Below are positions 1-9,068 of a DNA stretch of 64,000 nucleotides, piece by piece. This stretch comes from Bacillus methanolicus (GTDB lineage Bacteria; Bacillota; Bacilli; Bacillales; Cytobacillaceae): positions 1,869,501 through 1,933,500 of the forward strand of contig NZ_PNFF01000001.1 of NCBI RefSeq assembly GCF_028888695.1. The letters are read 5' to 3'. The position numbers were made by a program, and so were the translations under genes. The notes under the pieces are model-generated. The model was not told the origin of the DNA. It did no database searches and saw nothing but the letters and a program-made list of their open reading frames with translations. Numbering within the stretch: position 1 is the first letter of the stretch; each line of letters starts with the position of its first letter.

Positions 1-2174
1 ACACATTGTACATCAGCGTGTGCTTCAGGTGATAGCTCCATCGCTGTTACAAACCAGTGCGGCAGATTGTTTTCATCTGCTTCCGGATGTTTTTCTAAGT
101 ATTCTTGAACGATTTCCGCTTTCACTTCAATAAATTTGCCGAGGCGTCCGCTTCGGTAGTAGGAAAAGGAGAAATATGGTTCAAGTCCGGTAGATACCCC
201 AACCATTGTACCAGTGGATCCAGTGGGAGCAACGGTCAATAAATGTGAATTCCGGATTCCGTTTTCCAAAATCGCTTGTCGTATATCTTCAGGCATTTTT
301 TTCATATATCCTGTATTGATGAAAGCTTCGCGTAAACGATTTGTTTCTTCTTCTGTTTCACCTACTAAATAAGGGAAGCTTCCTTTTTCTTTCGCAAGTT
401 CTATAGAAGCGCGGTAAGCCGTTGTCGCGATCGTTTCAAATACTTTGTCAATTAGCTTGTTGCCTTCTTCTGATCCGTATTCGGTTTCGCAGTAAATCAA
501 GAGATCGTGAAGACCCATTACGCCAAGGCCAATACGACGTTCTCCCAAAGCTTGCTTTTTATTTTCTTCAAGGAAATATGGAGTCGCATCAATAACGTTA
601 TCCTGCATGCGGACGCCAATTTCAACTGTGCGTTTTAATTTTTCAAAGTTAACGGTTTTATTCTCTTTGTCAGCCATTTCTGCAAGGTTTACGGCAGCAA
701 GGTTGCAGACACTGTATGGTGCAAGAGGCTGCTCGCCGCATGGATTTGTTGCTACAACCTTCTGACCGTACGCTTTAGCATTAGTCATTTCGTTCGCGTT
801 GTCAATAAAGAAGATTCCTGGTTCTGCAGAGTATGTTGCACATATGTTAATTAAATTCCAGAGCTCTCTCGCTTTAATTTTCTTGTAAGTGCGCACTCTA
901 TGGCCCATCTTTTCCCATTCGCGCACGTCTCCAACTTTGTGCCACTCTTCGTTATAAATTTTCATTTCTTCAGCATCATAGCTTTCAACATCCGGGAAGC
1001 GAAGTTCATATTCGCCGTCTTTTTCAACGGCTTCCATAAATTCTTTTGTTAAACAAACGGAGATGTTTGCCCCTGTTAAAAATTCAGGGTTATGAACAGT
1101 ATAGGTTCCGCCTGTTCTCAATTTTTCTTCTGCTTCTTTGATAATTTTCTCGCTGAATCCGCCATAACCAGGAATGTGTTTGTAATTAACAATTCCCTGG
1201 TACATTTGTTTTTCTTGCTCCGTTAAAGGCGTAAATTTCAGCTTGTCCTTTGCAAGTTTCTTAATCGTTTCATCATTTGTGTTTTCAATTAAATACCGTA
1301 AAATGCGTGGGTTTTGCATTTTCGAAATAATAAATTCAATAATGTCAGGATGCCAGTCCGCTAGCATGATCATTTGCGCGCCCCTTCTGGACCCACCTTG
1401 CTCTACAAGGTGTGTTAATTTCGCAATGTCATCTAGCCAGGAAACGGAACCTGACGATTTTCCGTTTACACCTCTTGCCAGAGTGTTACGCGGCCTCAGC
1501 GTTGATCCATTCGTGCCGACTCCGCCGCCGCGGCTCATGATTTCCATGACCTGCTTGCGGTGTTCAGAAATTCCTTCACGAGAGTCCTGAACAAACGGCA
1601 TTACATAGCAGTTGAAATACGTGACATCTGTACCGGAGCCGGCACCGTATAAAACACGGCCAGCCGGGATAAAGTTTAAATTCACAAGCTCATGGTAAAA
1701 CTTTTCAAACCATTCCTTGCGCTTTTCTTCCGTTTTTTCTACAGCCGCTAAGCCTGTTGCGTTGCGTTTCGCAATTTGTTCATAGAAAATTTCAAGCGGT
1801 TTCTCAATTACATCCAAAGATCTGATAATAATTCCTGTCCTTGCTTCTTCAGGATCATCTAGAACACCTCTGAATTCTTCTTCCACTAACACCTTAGCTG
1901 ATTTGTTCTCCCAATCGATTTCAAGAATGAATCCTAATCCACGGGCTGGAAATTTTGGATCTTCTTTGATGGTAAGTACGACGAAGTCTCCGTTCGTCAA
2001 CGTGATTTTCTCCGTATCCTTGAAAGTATAACGATCAAGCATGACTAAACGAGAGACCCCTTTGTGAGTGATTTTCATATCAGGGGTAATTGGGTGCACT
2101 TGAGGAAAAAGTCCAATGTCCTTGTTTAATCGCTCAATGTTAATATTCATTTTTTGTCCTAACGCAACAGACAT
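1..2174 (-). CDS. nrdJ: Adenosylcobalamin-dependent ribonucleoside-diphosphate reductase (class II), 3' end beyond window
   Basis: This enzyme reduces ribonucleotides to deoxyribonucleotides using coenzyme B12 as radical generator. About 724 codons are visible; the C-terminus lies off the left edge. The ATG at 2174 is preceded by GAAGGAG. Family landmarks are FNCYV near residue 188, a glycine-rich stretch GGGVGTNG near 217, EQGGSRRGAQ, and the finger-loop motif ATNPCGEQPL, whose Cys is expected to carry the thiyl radical. The N-terminal about 100 residues precede the reductase barrel. It is a monocistronic minus-strand gene behind two NrdR boxes. A class II rather than class I enzyme implies dependence on B12; this follows from the family and was not tested here. 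Confidence 0.95.
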   Translation of the reverse strand, partial: MSVALGQKMNINIERLNKDIGLFPQVHPITPDMKITHKGVSRLVMLDRYTFKDTEKITLTNGDFVVLTIKEDPKFPARGLGFILEIDWENKSAKVLVEEEFRGVLDDPEEARTGIIIRSLDVIEKPLEIFYEQIAKRNATGLAAVEKTEEKRKEWFEKFYHELVNLNFIPAGRVLYGAGSGTDVTYFNCYVMPFVQDSREGISEHRKQVMEIMSRGGGVGTNGSTLRPRNTLARGVNGKSSGSVSWLDDIAKLTHLVEQGGSRRGAQMIMLADWHPDIIEFIISKMQNPRILRYLIENTNDETIKKLAKDKLKFTPLTEQEKQMYQGIVNYKHIPGYGGFSEKIIKEAEEKLRTGGTYTVHNPEFLTGANISVCLTKEFMEAVEKDGEYELRFPDVESYDAEEMKIYNEEWHKVGDVREWEKMGHRVRTYKKIKARELWNLINICATYSAEPGIFFIDNANEMTNAKAYGQKVVATNPCGEQPLAPYSVCNLAAVNLAEMADKENKTVNFEKLKRTVEIGVRMQDNVIDATPYFLEENKKQALGERRIGLGVMGLHDLLIYCETEYGSEEGNKLIDKVFETIATTAYRASIELAKEKGSFPYLVGETEEETNRLREAFINTGYMKKMPEDIRQAILENGIRNSHLLTVAPTGSTGTMVGVSTGLEPYFSFSYYRSGRLGKFIEVKAEIVQEYLEKHPEADENNLPHWFVTAMELSPEAHADVQC

Positions 2175-2296
2175 GATCACAACTCCTTCAAACTAATTTC
2201 TAGACTTCTTTTTTTGTTTTTCTTTGCTAATAGAATGCTGATTTGATTCTAGTTGTTTTATCGAATTACCCTTAAGTTACCACTTCAATCACAAAA

Positions 2297-2345
2297 AATC
2301 AATATATAGTATGAAAAATATTTTTAATGCCACTATATATTGTGT
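2297..2345 (-). promoter_or_regulatory. Tandem NrdR boxes upstream of nrdJ
   Basis: Two decamers match the NrdR core CwATATATwG exactly: CAATATATAG at 2300-2309 and CTATATATTG at 2333-2342 (the second followed by TGT as in the full consensus). They are 33 bp apart, about three helical turns, the usual spacing of paired NrdR boxes. They lie 126-170 bp upstream of the nrdJ start, so repression by NrdR according to the ATP/dATP level is the likely control. Confidence 0.8.
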
Positions 2346-2503
2346 TTTGGTCAAATAATTCTCATTTTGTCAAAAATAAAAATAACTAGAAAAACGAGAT
2401 TAAGAGAGTTAATAAACGATTTTCGTCATTAAATGATTCATTTTAACAAATTTCGGAGGTTGCACTTTCGGCTAACAGTTAGAAAGTTATTTGGAAAAAT
2501 AAA

Positions 2504-2528
2504 TAAAAGCAGCCGAAGCCGCTTTTTT
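2504..2528 (-). terminator. Rho-independent terminator of lipM
   Basis: A GC-rich stem closed by a TTCG tetraloop on the minus strand (AAGCGGC/GCTGCTT type pairing, one G-U) lies directly after and slightly overlapping the lipM stop codon at 2528-2530. It is followed on the minus strand by a T-rich run. Confidence 0.65.
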
Positions 2529-3364
2529 CATCTTCTAAAATTCCATTCATCATTCTCGTACCGCTCTTTTGCGATTTTTTGTACATATTCAAGCTCTTCA
2601 TCTGTCAGTTCATATGGCTCTAACTCAATGTTAAGCCCCTCACTAAACCCTTTTCGGAATGCTTCTTTTGCTTCTTCAAGCGTAATTTTCCGGCTGCTTA
2701 TGTCGTTAATGGCAACAGCTTTGTCTTTAAACGCTTTTTGCATTCTTTCTTTTACCCGTTCATTCGGATACTTAAATAAACTGAACAGCTTATCCTCATC
2801 AAGATCCAGCAAAATCGAACCATGCTGCAGAATAACGCCTTTTTGCCTTGTCTGCGCACTTCCGGCTACTTTTCTTCCTTCGACCACAAGCTCATACCAG
2901 CTTGGTGCATCAAAGCAAACCGAAGATCTCGGATTTTTTAATGATTCTTTCTCTTCTGCCGTTTTTGGAACAGCAAAATAAGCTTCAAGCCCTAAATGAT
3001 GGAACCCTTTTAAAATTCCTTCGGAAATGACCCGATAAGCTTCAGTGACCGTTTTCGGCATTTTCGGATGATCTTCAGAAACGATCACACTGTAGGTTAA
3101 CTCATGCTCATGAAGAACTCCTCTGCCGCCGGTAGGCCTGCGGACAAAGCCAAGATTGTGCCTTTTAACCGCATCTAAATCAATCTCTTTTTCAACCTTT
3201 TGAAAATAACCGATTGACAATGTCGGAGGATTCCAGCCGTAAAATCTGATCACCGGAGGAATCTTTCCTTCACTGTGCCAATCAAGAAGCGCCTCGTCCA
3301 AGGCCATATTAAAAGCCGGTGATCCGTTGCCTGTATCAATAAAACGCCATACTTCTTTACTCAT
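2528..3364 (-). CDS. lipM: Octanoyltransferase LipM
   Basis: This is a 278-aa protein of the lipoate ligase/octanoyltransferase fold. LipM moves octanoate from acyl carrier protein to GcvH in the lipoate synthesis pathway of Bacillus. Seen: [11 protein letters not shown] around residues 75-85, the catalytic-type Cys at 150 (SSVCFD) and the conserved Lys at 165 ([10 protein letters not shown]). Length matches B. subtilis LipM (formerly YqhM). It lies close to the glycine-cleavage genes, whose H protein is a lipoyl acceptor. In B. subtilis mntR sits between lipM and yqhL; no mntR is present here. The ATG at 3364 follows a short AAAGAGGG element. Confidence 0.93.
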   Translation of the reverse strand: MSKEVWRFIDTGNGSPAFNMALDEALLDWHSEGKIPPVIRFYGWNPPTLSIGYFQKVEKEIDLDAVKRHNLGFVRRPTGGRGVLHEHELTYSVIVSEDHPKMPKTVTEAYRVISEGILKGFHHLGLEAYFAVPKTAEEKESLKNPRSSVCFDAPSWYELVVEGRKVAGSAQTRQKGVILQHGSILLDLDEDKLFSLFKYPNERVKERMQKAFKDKAVAINDISSRKITLEEAKEAFRKGFSEGLNIELEPYELTDEELEYVQKIAKERYENDEWNFRR

Positions 3365-3480
3365 ATGTAACCCTCTTTGTATTATTATTACTACCTTTTA
3401 AGTCTATCAAAATTCTCTCTTTAAACAAAGCAAGTCACACTTGCCTATTTTGAGTACGCAAAGATTTTTCGCCGATTTTC

Positions 3481-3510
3481 TTTACTCAATAGAGCCGTGG
3501 CTTATATAAT
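3481..3510 (+). promoter_or_regulatory. Candidate sigma-A promoter for yqhL
   Basis: TTTACT at 3481-3486 and TATAAT at 3505-3510 are separated by 18 bp, about 38 bp upstream of the yqhL start. The -10 is a perfect consensus; the -35 is moderate. Confidence 0.5.
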
Positions 3511-3547
3511 TAAGAATGGCTTAGCATAGTGAAAGGAGCAAGATGGA

Positions 3548-3928
3548 TTGGATACGCTATATTTTATTTTAATCATCGCTGGTGCTATCATTGTTTACTC
3601 AGTTATTACATGGCTTTATCAGCGAAAAATAGTTAAAACATTAACAGAAGAAGAGTTTCGCCAAGGGTATCGCAAGGCACAGCTTATTGATGTACGTGAA
3701 CCGAATGAGTTTGAGGCCGGACATATTCTCGGTGCAAGAAATATTCCGCTTTCTCAGCTGAAAATGAGACTGAAGGAAATCCGTCCGGACAAGCCTGTTT
3801 ATTTATATTGCCAGAACGCCATCCGCAGCGGTCGTGCTGCACAAATTTTGTATCGTAAAGGCTATAGAGATTTATACCATCTTGAAGGCGGATTCAAAAA
3901 ATGGACCGGCAAGATTAAAACAAAATAA
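3548..3928 (+). CDS. yqhL: Membrane-anchored rhodanese-like protein YqhL
   Basis: This is a 126-aa protein with an N-terminal membrane segment (about residues 3-23) followed by a single rhodanese domain. IDVREPNEFEAGHI and the active-site loop LYCQNAIRSG carry the catalytic Cys at 88, so sulfur transfer is possible; the natural substrate is unknown. The start is TTG at 3548: the AAGGAG at 3533-3538 is 9 nt away, whereas an ATG at 3543 is out of frame and stops after a few codons. A strong terminator follows directly. Confidence 0.9.
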   Translation: MDTLYFILIIAGAIIVYSVITWLYQRKIVKTLTEEEFRQGYRKAQLIDVREPNEFEAGHILGARNIPLSQLKMRLKEIRPDKPVYLYCQNAIRSGRAAQILYRKGYRDLYHLEGGFKKWTGKIKTK

Positions 3929-3942
3929 TTGAGTTAAAGGAA

Positions 3943-3965
3943 ACCGGGCTTTGCCCGGTCTTTTT
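3943..3965 (+). terminator. Rho-independent terminator of yqhL
   Basis: A perfect 7-bp stem ACCGGGC/GCCCGGT with a TTT loop is followed by C and T5 (3961-3965). Confidence 0.9.
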
Positions 3966-4539
3966 GGTTAAATCCATTCTGGAAATTGACACCTTGTTTC
4001 TAACTCCCTCTTTCGCAGTTGTTTTTGAAGTGAAAAATATTGCAGGAAGCTTGAAGTTTATTGAAACCCCTCCACAATTAATCCGTACTAGTGCTGACGG
4101 ACAGATAGATGGCTTTGATAGTCCGGCGGCACAAGTAGAGCGCAACGTTGAATTATTGGAGGAATGGATTCATATCCGCGGTATCCATCTTCCTGTATAT
4201 GGAGTCGTTGTCTTTGCTTATCCAAAGCAGATCGTTGAATTAGCCCCTGTGAAAACAAAAGTTTTATTCCCGAAATTAATTCCTTCATATATTAAAAGCC
4301 TCTATGATAAACCTAGTAAATTGAAAAAAGATTCGTTCAACTGGTTATCCACTGAAATCATGAGCAGCCATCGAAACTATATTCCCCCACCCATTTGCGA
4401 AACGTATCATATCCCACGCAGCGACATCCGTACTGGAGTTGCATGTGAATTTTGTGGCAATCTTGGAATGATAAAAGTTTTAAGGAATTGGCGTTGTTCA
4501 AGTTGTGAAAATTATGAATACCACTTTGAACGGAAGTAA
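3964..4539 (+). pseudogene. NERD-domain protein fragment, 5' truncated
   Basis: The reading frame encodes 191 residues resembling the NERD (nuclease-related) family. It has an EIDTLFLTP strand, FEVKNIAGSLKF, QLIRT, a conserved SPAAQVERNVELLEEW helix, then a C-terminal four-Cys zinc ribbon (CEFC and CSSC). Full-length relatives are about 300 aa or more and start roughly 80-100 residues earlier. Here the frame opens at a TTG inside the T-run of the yqhL terminator with no ribosome binding site, so the 5' part is missing. It also stops just after the zinc ribbon, where relatives continue. I infer a deletion remnant fused to the yqhL terminator. A short translated protein cannot be excluded. Confidence 0.7.
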
Positions 4540-4587
4540 ACTCCACTGAACGAGAGTAAATGCACCTTGAACGAGAGTAAACTCCAC
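4525..4587 (+). repeat. Three imperfect 20-21 bp tandem repeats
   Basis: Three consecutive units follow the pattern TGAACGrrAGTAAActCCAC: 4527-4546, 4547-4566 (diverged at its 3' end) and 4568-4587. The first contains the NERD fragment's final codons and stop, so the repeat begins inside that frame. Function unknown. Confidence 0.75.
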
Positions 4588-4600
4588 AATTCAGCCTCAA

Positions 4601-4637
4601 AAAATTAGGCATGGCGCGTGGCACCATGCCTAATTTT
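4601..4637 (-). terminator. Terminator of the gcv operon
   Basis: A perfect 14-bp inverted repeat AAAATTAGGCATGG/CCATGCCTAATTTT has a 9-nt loop (4615-4623). On the minus strand the stem ends in a T-run just after gcvPB. The stem is symmetric and may also stop transcription from the plus strand. Confidence 0.85.
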
Positions 4638-4642
4638 GAGTG

Positions 4643-6106
4643 TTATGATTGTTTTACATATCGAAGAATAGGTTTTCGGGCAGCCAATGCTTCATCTAAC
4701 CGGCCGACTACTGTTGTATGCGGCGCTTCTTGTACGATTTCCGGATTTTCTTCCGCTTCTTTTGCGATTTGAATCATCGCATCAATAAACGCATCGAGCG
4801 TTTCTTTCGATTCTGTTTCAGTCGGTTCAATCATGATGCACTCTTCCACATTTAACGGGAAGTAAATGGTCGGCGGATGATAGCCGAAATCAAGCAGGCG
4901 CTTTGCAATGTCAAGCGTACGCACTCCAAGTTTCTTTTGGCGCTTCCCGCTCAATACGAATTCATGCTTGCAATGTCTATTAAACGGCAAATCATAATAT
5001 TCTGCGAGTCTTCTCATCATATAGTTCGCGTTTAGCACGGCATATTCACTGACAGCTTTTAAGCCGTCCGGCCCCATTGAACGGATATATGTGTAAGCGC
5101 GAACGTTGATTCCGAAATTCCCATAAAACGGTTTGACGCGGCCAATCGAATGCGGACGGTCATAATCAAGAACATATTCCTCGCCGCGCTTCATTACTAC
5201 AGGTTTTGGAAGAAACGGAATCAAATCCGCTTTTACCCCTACCGGTCCTGAACCCGGACCGCCTCCTCCGTGCGGGCCTGTAAAAGTTTTATGAAGGTTT
5301 AAATGAACAACATCAAATCCCATGTCTCCGGGACGAGCTTTCGCTAAAACGGCATTCAAGTTCGCACCGTCGTAGTATAACTTTCCGCCTGCGTTATGGA
5401 CAATTTCCGCCATTTCTAAAATATTCTCTTCAAATAAACCGAGTGTATTTGGATTTGTTAACATAAGAGCAGCTGTATCTTCGCCAACTACGCGTCTTAA
5501 ATCGTCCAAATCGACAAGTCCGTTTTCATTCGATTTAACGGTAATCGTTTCAAACCCGGCAACAGTAGCAGATGCGGGATTCGTTCCATGAGCGGAGTCA
5601 GGAACAATGACTTTCGTCCGCTTTGTATCCCCGTTTGCTTTATGGTATGCCCGGATCATCATCAGTCCTGTCCATTCCCCATGAGCGCCTGCGGCCGGCT
5701 GAAGCGTCACTTCATCCATGCCGGTAATCTCCTTTAAATGCTGCTGGAGGTCGTACATTAATTCCAGCGCACCCTGGACGGAACTTTCGTCCTGAAGCGG
5801 GTGAATGTGTGCAAAACCATTGAAGCGGGCAACGTTTTCATTGATTTTCGGATTGTATTTCATGGTACAAGATCCAAGCGGATAAAAACCGGAATCCACC
5901 CCGTGATTGCGCTTTGATAAAGCTGTATAATGGCGCATAATATCCAACTCGGAAACTTCCGGCAGATCAGGCTCTTCTTCACGCAAATACCCGTCCGGCA
6001 GAAGGTTGTTTACATCAATTTCCGGAACATCCATTTCAGGAAGGCTGTATCCAATGCGGCCCGGCGTGCTAATTTCAAAAATCAGCGGTTGATCTTGTTT
6101 ATGCAT
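4643..6106 (-). CDS. gcvPB: Glycine dehydrogenase (decarboxylating) subunit 2
   Basis: This 487-aa protein is the PLP-binding half of the split P protein of the glycine cleavage system, which decarboxylates glycine and passes aminomethyl to lipoyl-GcvH. The PLP lysine is Lys273 in [27 protein letters not shown] (135-145), [10 protein letters not shown] (171-180) and DGANLNAV are family blocks. Length equals the usual 485-490 aa. Its start overlaps the end of gcvPA by 8 bp, giving coupled translation. It is the last gene of the riboswitch-controlled operon. GcvH itself is not in this window. Confidence 0.97.
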   Translation of the reverse strand: MHKQDQPLIFEISTPGRIGYSLPEMDVPEIDVNNLLPDGYLREEEPDLPEVSELDIMRHYTALSKRNHGVDSGFYPLGSCTMKYNPKINENVARFNGFAHIHPLQDESSVQGALELMYDLQQHLKEITGMDEVTLQPAAGAHGEWTGLMMIRAYHKANGDTKRTKVIVPDSAHGTNPASATVAGFETITVKSNENGLVDLDDLRRVVGEDTAALMLTNPNTLGLFEENILEMAEIVHNAGGKLYYDGANLNAVLAKARPGDMGFDVVHLNLHKTFTGPHGGGGPGSGPVGVKADLIPFLPKPVVMKRGEEYVLDYDRPHSIGRVKPFYGNFGINVRAYTYIRSMGPDGLKAVSEYAVLNANYMMRRLAEYYDLPFNRHCKHEFVLSGKRQKKLGVRTLDIAKRLLDFGYHPPTIYFPLNVEECIMIEPTETESKETLDAFIDAMIQIAKEAEENPEIVQEAPHTTVVGRLDEALAARKPILRYVKQS

Positions 6107-7445
6107 GGAAATCCCCCAATTCTTTCACGAAAGTATCAATCTCTTCTTTTGTTCTTAATTCCGTTACAGCGATTAACATGTGATTTTCCAGATCTGAAAA
6201 ATCACGGCCGAGATCATATCCGCCAATAATTCCCTTCTGTAAAAGAGCCTTGTTTACCTCTTTTACAGGCTTATTCAGCTTCACGATAAACTCATTGAAA
6301 GCAGGACCTTCAAAGACGACCTCAAAACCATTTTCTTTAAATGCCTCTTTCGCATAATACGCTTTTTGCATATTCGCTAAAGCCATCTCTTTTACGCCTT
6401 TTTTTCCTAAAGCCGTCATCGCAACAGAGGCTGCAAGTGCATTAAGGGCTTGGTTCGAACAAATGTTGGAAGTCGCTTTATCGCGGCGGATGTGCTGTTC
6501 GCGTGCTTGCAAAGTCAGAACAAAACCTCGGCGCCCTTCCTCATCCACTGTTTGGCCGACAAGACGCCCGGGCAATTTTCTCATCAGTTTGCTTGTAACG
6601 GCGAAGTAGCCGCAATGTGGACCGCCAAATGCTGTTGGTATGCCAAACGGCTGGGCATCACCGACAACGATATCGGCACCGAACTTTCCAGGAGGCGTTA
6701 ATACACCGAGTGCCAACGGATTGCTCGATACGACAAACATCGCTTTTTGGCCATGAGTGATTTCCTCAATCTCTTTTAAAGGTTCTATGCGGCCGAAGAA
6801 ATTTGGATACTGTACAATGACAGCCGCCACCTCATCTGTCACCATATTTTTCAGTTGCTCAATATCTGTGATCCCGTCTTTATAGGGAACTTCGACTACC
6901 TCAATATATTGTCCTTTCGCATATGTCTTTACGACTTCTTTTGCTTCTGGATGAACTGCTGAGGAAATAACTACTTTCTTTCTTCTTGTCTGGCCAGCGC
7001 TTAACATAGCGGCTTCCGCAAGAGCTGTTGCGCCGTCATACATGGATGAATTGGCTACTTCCATTCCGGTTAACTCGCAAATCATTGTTTGGAATTCAAA
7101 AATAGCCTGAAGTTCACCCTGAGAAATTTCCGGCTGATACGGAGTATACGCTGTATAAAATTCTGAACGGGAAATAACATGATCTACAATGACCGGCATG
7201 TAATGATCATAGACACCTGCTCCGAGAAAAGAAGTATTCTTCTTTAAATCTGCATTTTTCTCTGCTAAAAGAGCTAATTCCTTCATTAGGGATGATTCTG
7301 ATTTTGCCGGTTTAATGTTATAGTCGCCCTTAAAGCGGACGCGTTCTGGAATATCGCTGAACAGATCATCAATAGAAGATACGCCGATTGTTTCCAACAT
7401 TGCCTTTTTGTCCTGTTCTGTCATCGGTAAATAGCGATGCTTCAT
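6099..7445 (-). CDS. gcvPA: Glycine dehydrogenase (decarboxylating) subunit 1
   Basis: This is the 448-aa N-terminal half of the split P protein, which forms a complex with GcvPB. It opens with the family's [11 protein letters not shown] segment and contains [30 protein letters not shown] and a conserved [11 protein letters not shown] block. It has the aminotransferase-like fold but lacks the PLP lysine, as expected for subunit 1. It follows gcvT after 18 bp, with GGGAGG upstream of the ATG at 7445. Confidence 0.97.
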   Translation of the reverse strand: MKHRYLPMTEQDKKAMLETIGVSSIDDLFSDIPERVRFKGDYNIKPAKSESSLMKELALLAEKNADLKKNTSFLGAGVYDHYMPVIVDHVISRSEFYTAYTPYQPEISQGELQAIFEFQTMICELTGMEVANSSMYDGATALAEAAMLSAGQTRRKKVVISSAVHPEAKEVVKTYAKGQYIEVVEVPYKDGITDIEQLKNMVTDEVAAVIVQYPNFFGRIEPLKEIEEITHGQKAMFVVSSNPLALGVLTPPGKFGADIVVGDAQPFGIPTAFGGPHCGYFAVTSKLMRKLPGRLVGQTVDEEGRRGFVLTLQAREQHIRRDKATSNICSNQALNALAASVAMTALGKKGVKEMALANMQKAYYAKEAFKENGFEVVFEGPAFNEFIVKLNKPVKEVNKALLQKGIIGGYDLGRDFSDLENHMLIAVTELRTKEEIDTFVKELGDFHA

Positions 7446-7463
7446 CGTTTGCTTTCCTCCCTG

Positions 7464-8573
7464 TTACTTCTTTTCCCTTTTATAAAATGGTGTTGACACG
7501 ATAACTGCTTTTAGGCGCTTGCCGCGGATTTCAACTTCGACTTGATTACCAAGTTCTGCTTCCTCCGCTTTTACTAAAACAAGGCCGATATTTTTCTTCA
7601 ATGTTGGGGATTGTGTACCGCTTGTTACTTCCCCAATATTTTCGTTTCCTTTATATACCTGATAACCGTGGCGCGGAATCCCTCTGTCGATCATTTCTAC
7701 TCCGGCAAGCTTTCTCGGCACCCCGTTTTCTTTTTGCTGTTTTAATGCTTGTTTGCCAATAAAATCAGCTTCTTTATTAAGCTTCACGGCAAATCCGATG
7801 CCTGCTTCAAGCGGGCTTATCTCAGGGGAAAGCTCCTGCCCGTATAGTGCAAGGCTTGCTTCAAAGCGCAGCGTATCACGTGCTCCCAATCCGCATGGCA
7901 TTACGCCGAATTCCTTTCCGGCCTCCAGGATCTCCTTCCAAAGAGCAGGTGCATCGATTGCATCACAATAAATTTCAAATCCGTCTTCACCGGTATATCC
8001 GGTTCTTGAGACAAGCGCTTTTTTACCGTTAATGTTCACATCCTGCTGAAATTCAAAAAAGCCGATATTGCTTAGAGTTGTTTCCGGTGTCAGCTTTTGA
8101 AGGACTTCTTCTGCAAGCGGACCTTGCAAAGCCAATTGAGCTGTTTGTTCAGACAAATTATTAATTTCAACATTTTCATCTAAATGGTCTTTGAGCCACT
8201 CGAAATCCTTTTCAATATTCGCAGCATTGACAACAAGCAAATAGCGATCTTCATCCAGCTTATAAACGAGAAGGTCGTCAACAGTGCCGCCGTTTTCATA
8301 GCACATCGCCGAATACTGGGCACCTCCGGTCTTTATTTTGGAAACATCATTCGTTAACATTTTTTGTAAATACCCAAGACTTCCAGTCCCTTTTACTTCA
8401 ATTTCTCCCATGTGAGAAACATCAAATAATCCTGCCTTTGTCCGGACGGCTTCGTGTTCTTCTTTAATGCTTGAAAATTGGACAGGCAATTCCCAACCGC
8501 CAAAATCAATGGTCTTGGCACCGTATTCCTTGTACGACTCAAATAACGGTGTGCGCTTAAGCTCAGACATCAT
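7464..8573 (-). CDS. gcvT: Aminomethyltransferase (T protein)
   Basis: This 369-aa T protein of glycine cleavage releases ammonia from aminomethyl-lipoyl GcvH and forms 5,10-methylene-tetrahydrofolate. Seen: [13 protein letters not shown] near the N-terminus, [11 protein letters not shown], the folate-site Asp in [14 protein letters not shown], and [12 protein letters not shown]. Two adjacent ATG codons (8573 and 8570) follow GGGGGATT; either could be used. First gene of the operon, directly downstream of the glycine riboswitch. Confidence 0.96.
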   Translation of the reverse strand: MMSELKRTPLFESYKEYGAKTIDFGGWELPVQFSSIKEEHEAVRTKAGLFDVSHMGEIEVKGTGSLGYLQKMLTNDVSKIKTGGAQYSAMCYENGGTVDDLLVYKLDEDRYLLVVNAANIEKDFEWLKDHLDENVEINNLSEQTAQLALQGPLAEEVLQKLTPETTLSNIGFFEFQQDVNINGKKALVSRTGYTGEDGFEIYCDAIDAPALWKEILEAGKEFGVMPCGLGARDTLRFEASLALYGQELSPEISPLEAGIGFAVKLNKEADFIGKQALKQQKENGVPRKLAGVEMIDRGIPRHGYQVYKGNENIGEVTSGTQSPTLKKNIGLVLVKAEEAELGNQVEVEIRGKRLKAVIVSTPFYKREKK

Positions 8574-8681
8574 AATCCCCCTTCATCCAACAAATTAATG
8601 TTAGTTTACCCAGAATTTGATTCAATTAAGAAAAATGCAAGCGTCTTAGTCAACCCCGATGAGCGAAGGTACTAGACAAAC

Positions 8682-8892
8682 AAAAAAGGACAGAAAACCC
8701 CCTCAAAACATGAGAAGGTCTCTGTCCTTGCACCTGAAAGTTTACCATAGCGGCTTTCCTCTTTGGTGGCTCCATTAATGGCGGAGCACTCTCCAGAGCA
8801 GCGTCAAACAAGAGTTCTTTTGCCTGAGAGATTCACAAATCAGCTTTGCTTGCTCCTTCGGCGCTACAAATGTAGTCTCTCCCCTTGTCGTC
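8682..8892 (-). ncRNA. Tandem glycine riboswitch with terminator
   Basis: Read on the minus strand, two glycine aptamers stand in series. Aptamer 1 (about 8892-8810) has GGGGAGAGAC, GCCGAAGGAGCAA and CTCTCAGGCAAAAG; aptamer 2 (about 8808-8724) has GGAGAGTGCTCCGCC, CACCAAAGAGG and CTTTCAGGTGCAAGGAC. They are followed by a hairpin (AGGACAG/CTGTCCT, 8688-8728) and T6 at 8682-8687, which forms the expression platform. The gcvT start is 109 bp further. Glycine binding is expected to prevent termination and turn on gcvT-gcvPA-gcvPB, as in B. subtilis. Confidence 0.95.
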
Positions 8893-9068
8893 ATTCGCAT
8901 TTATAAAATTTTCCATTATGGCCATACTACACTTTACGGATAGCTTTTAGATGTTACATTTTAAAATGATTGTTAATATGCAAATTTCTAAACTTTCAAA
9001 GCTAATCTTATCCTACCATTAAAGAGCTTGATTGAGCAATAAAATTTTTAGTAAAGGAGCAATTTGTC

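Noticed and set aside
1243-1590. Plus-strand open frame opposite nrdJ
   Set aside because: It is antisense to conserved nrdJ codons, has no ribosome binding site and a non-protein-like composition.
5930-6229. Plus-strand open frame across gcvPB/gcvPA
   Set aside because: Antisense to two strongly conserved genes; no start signal.
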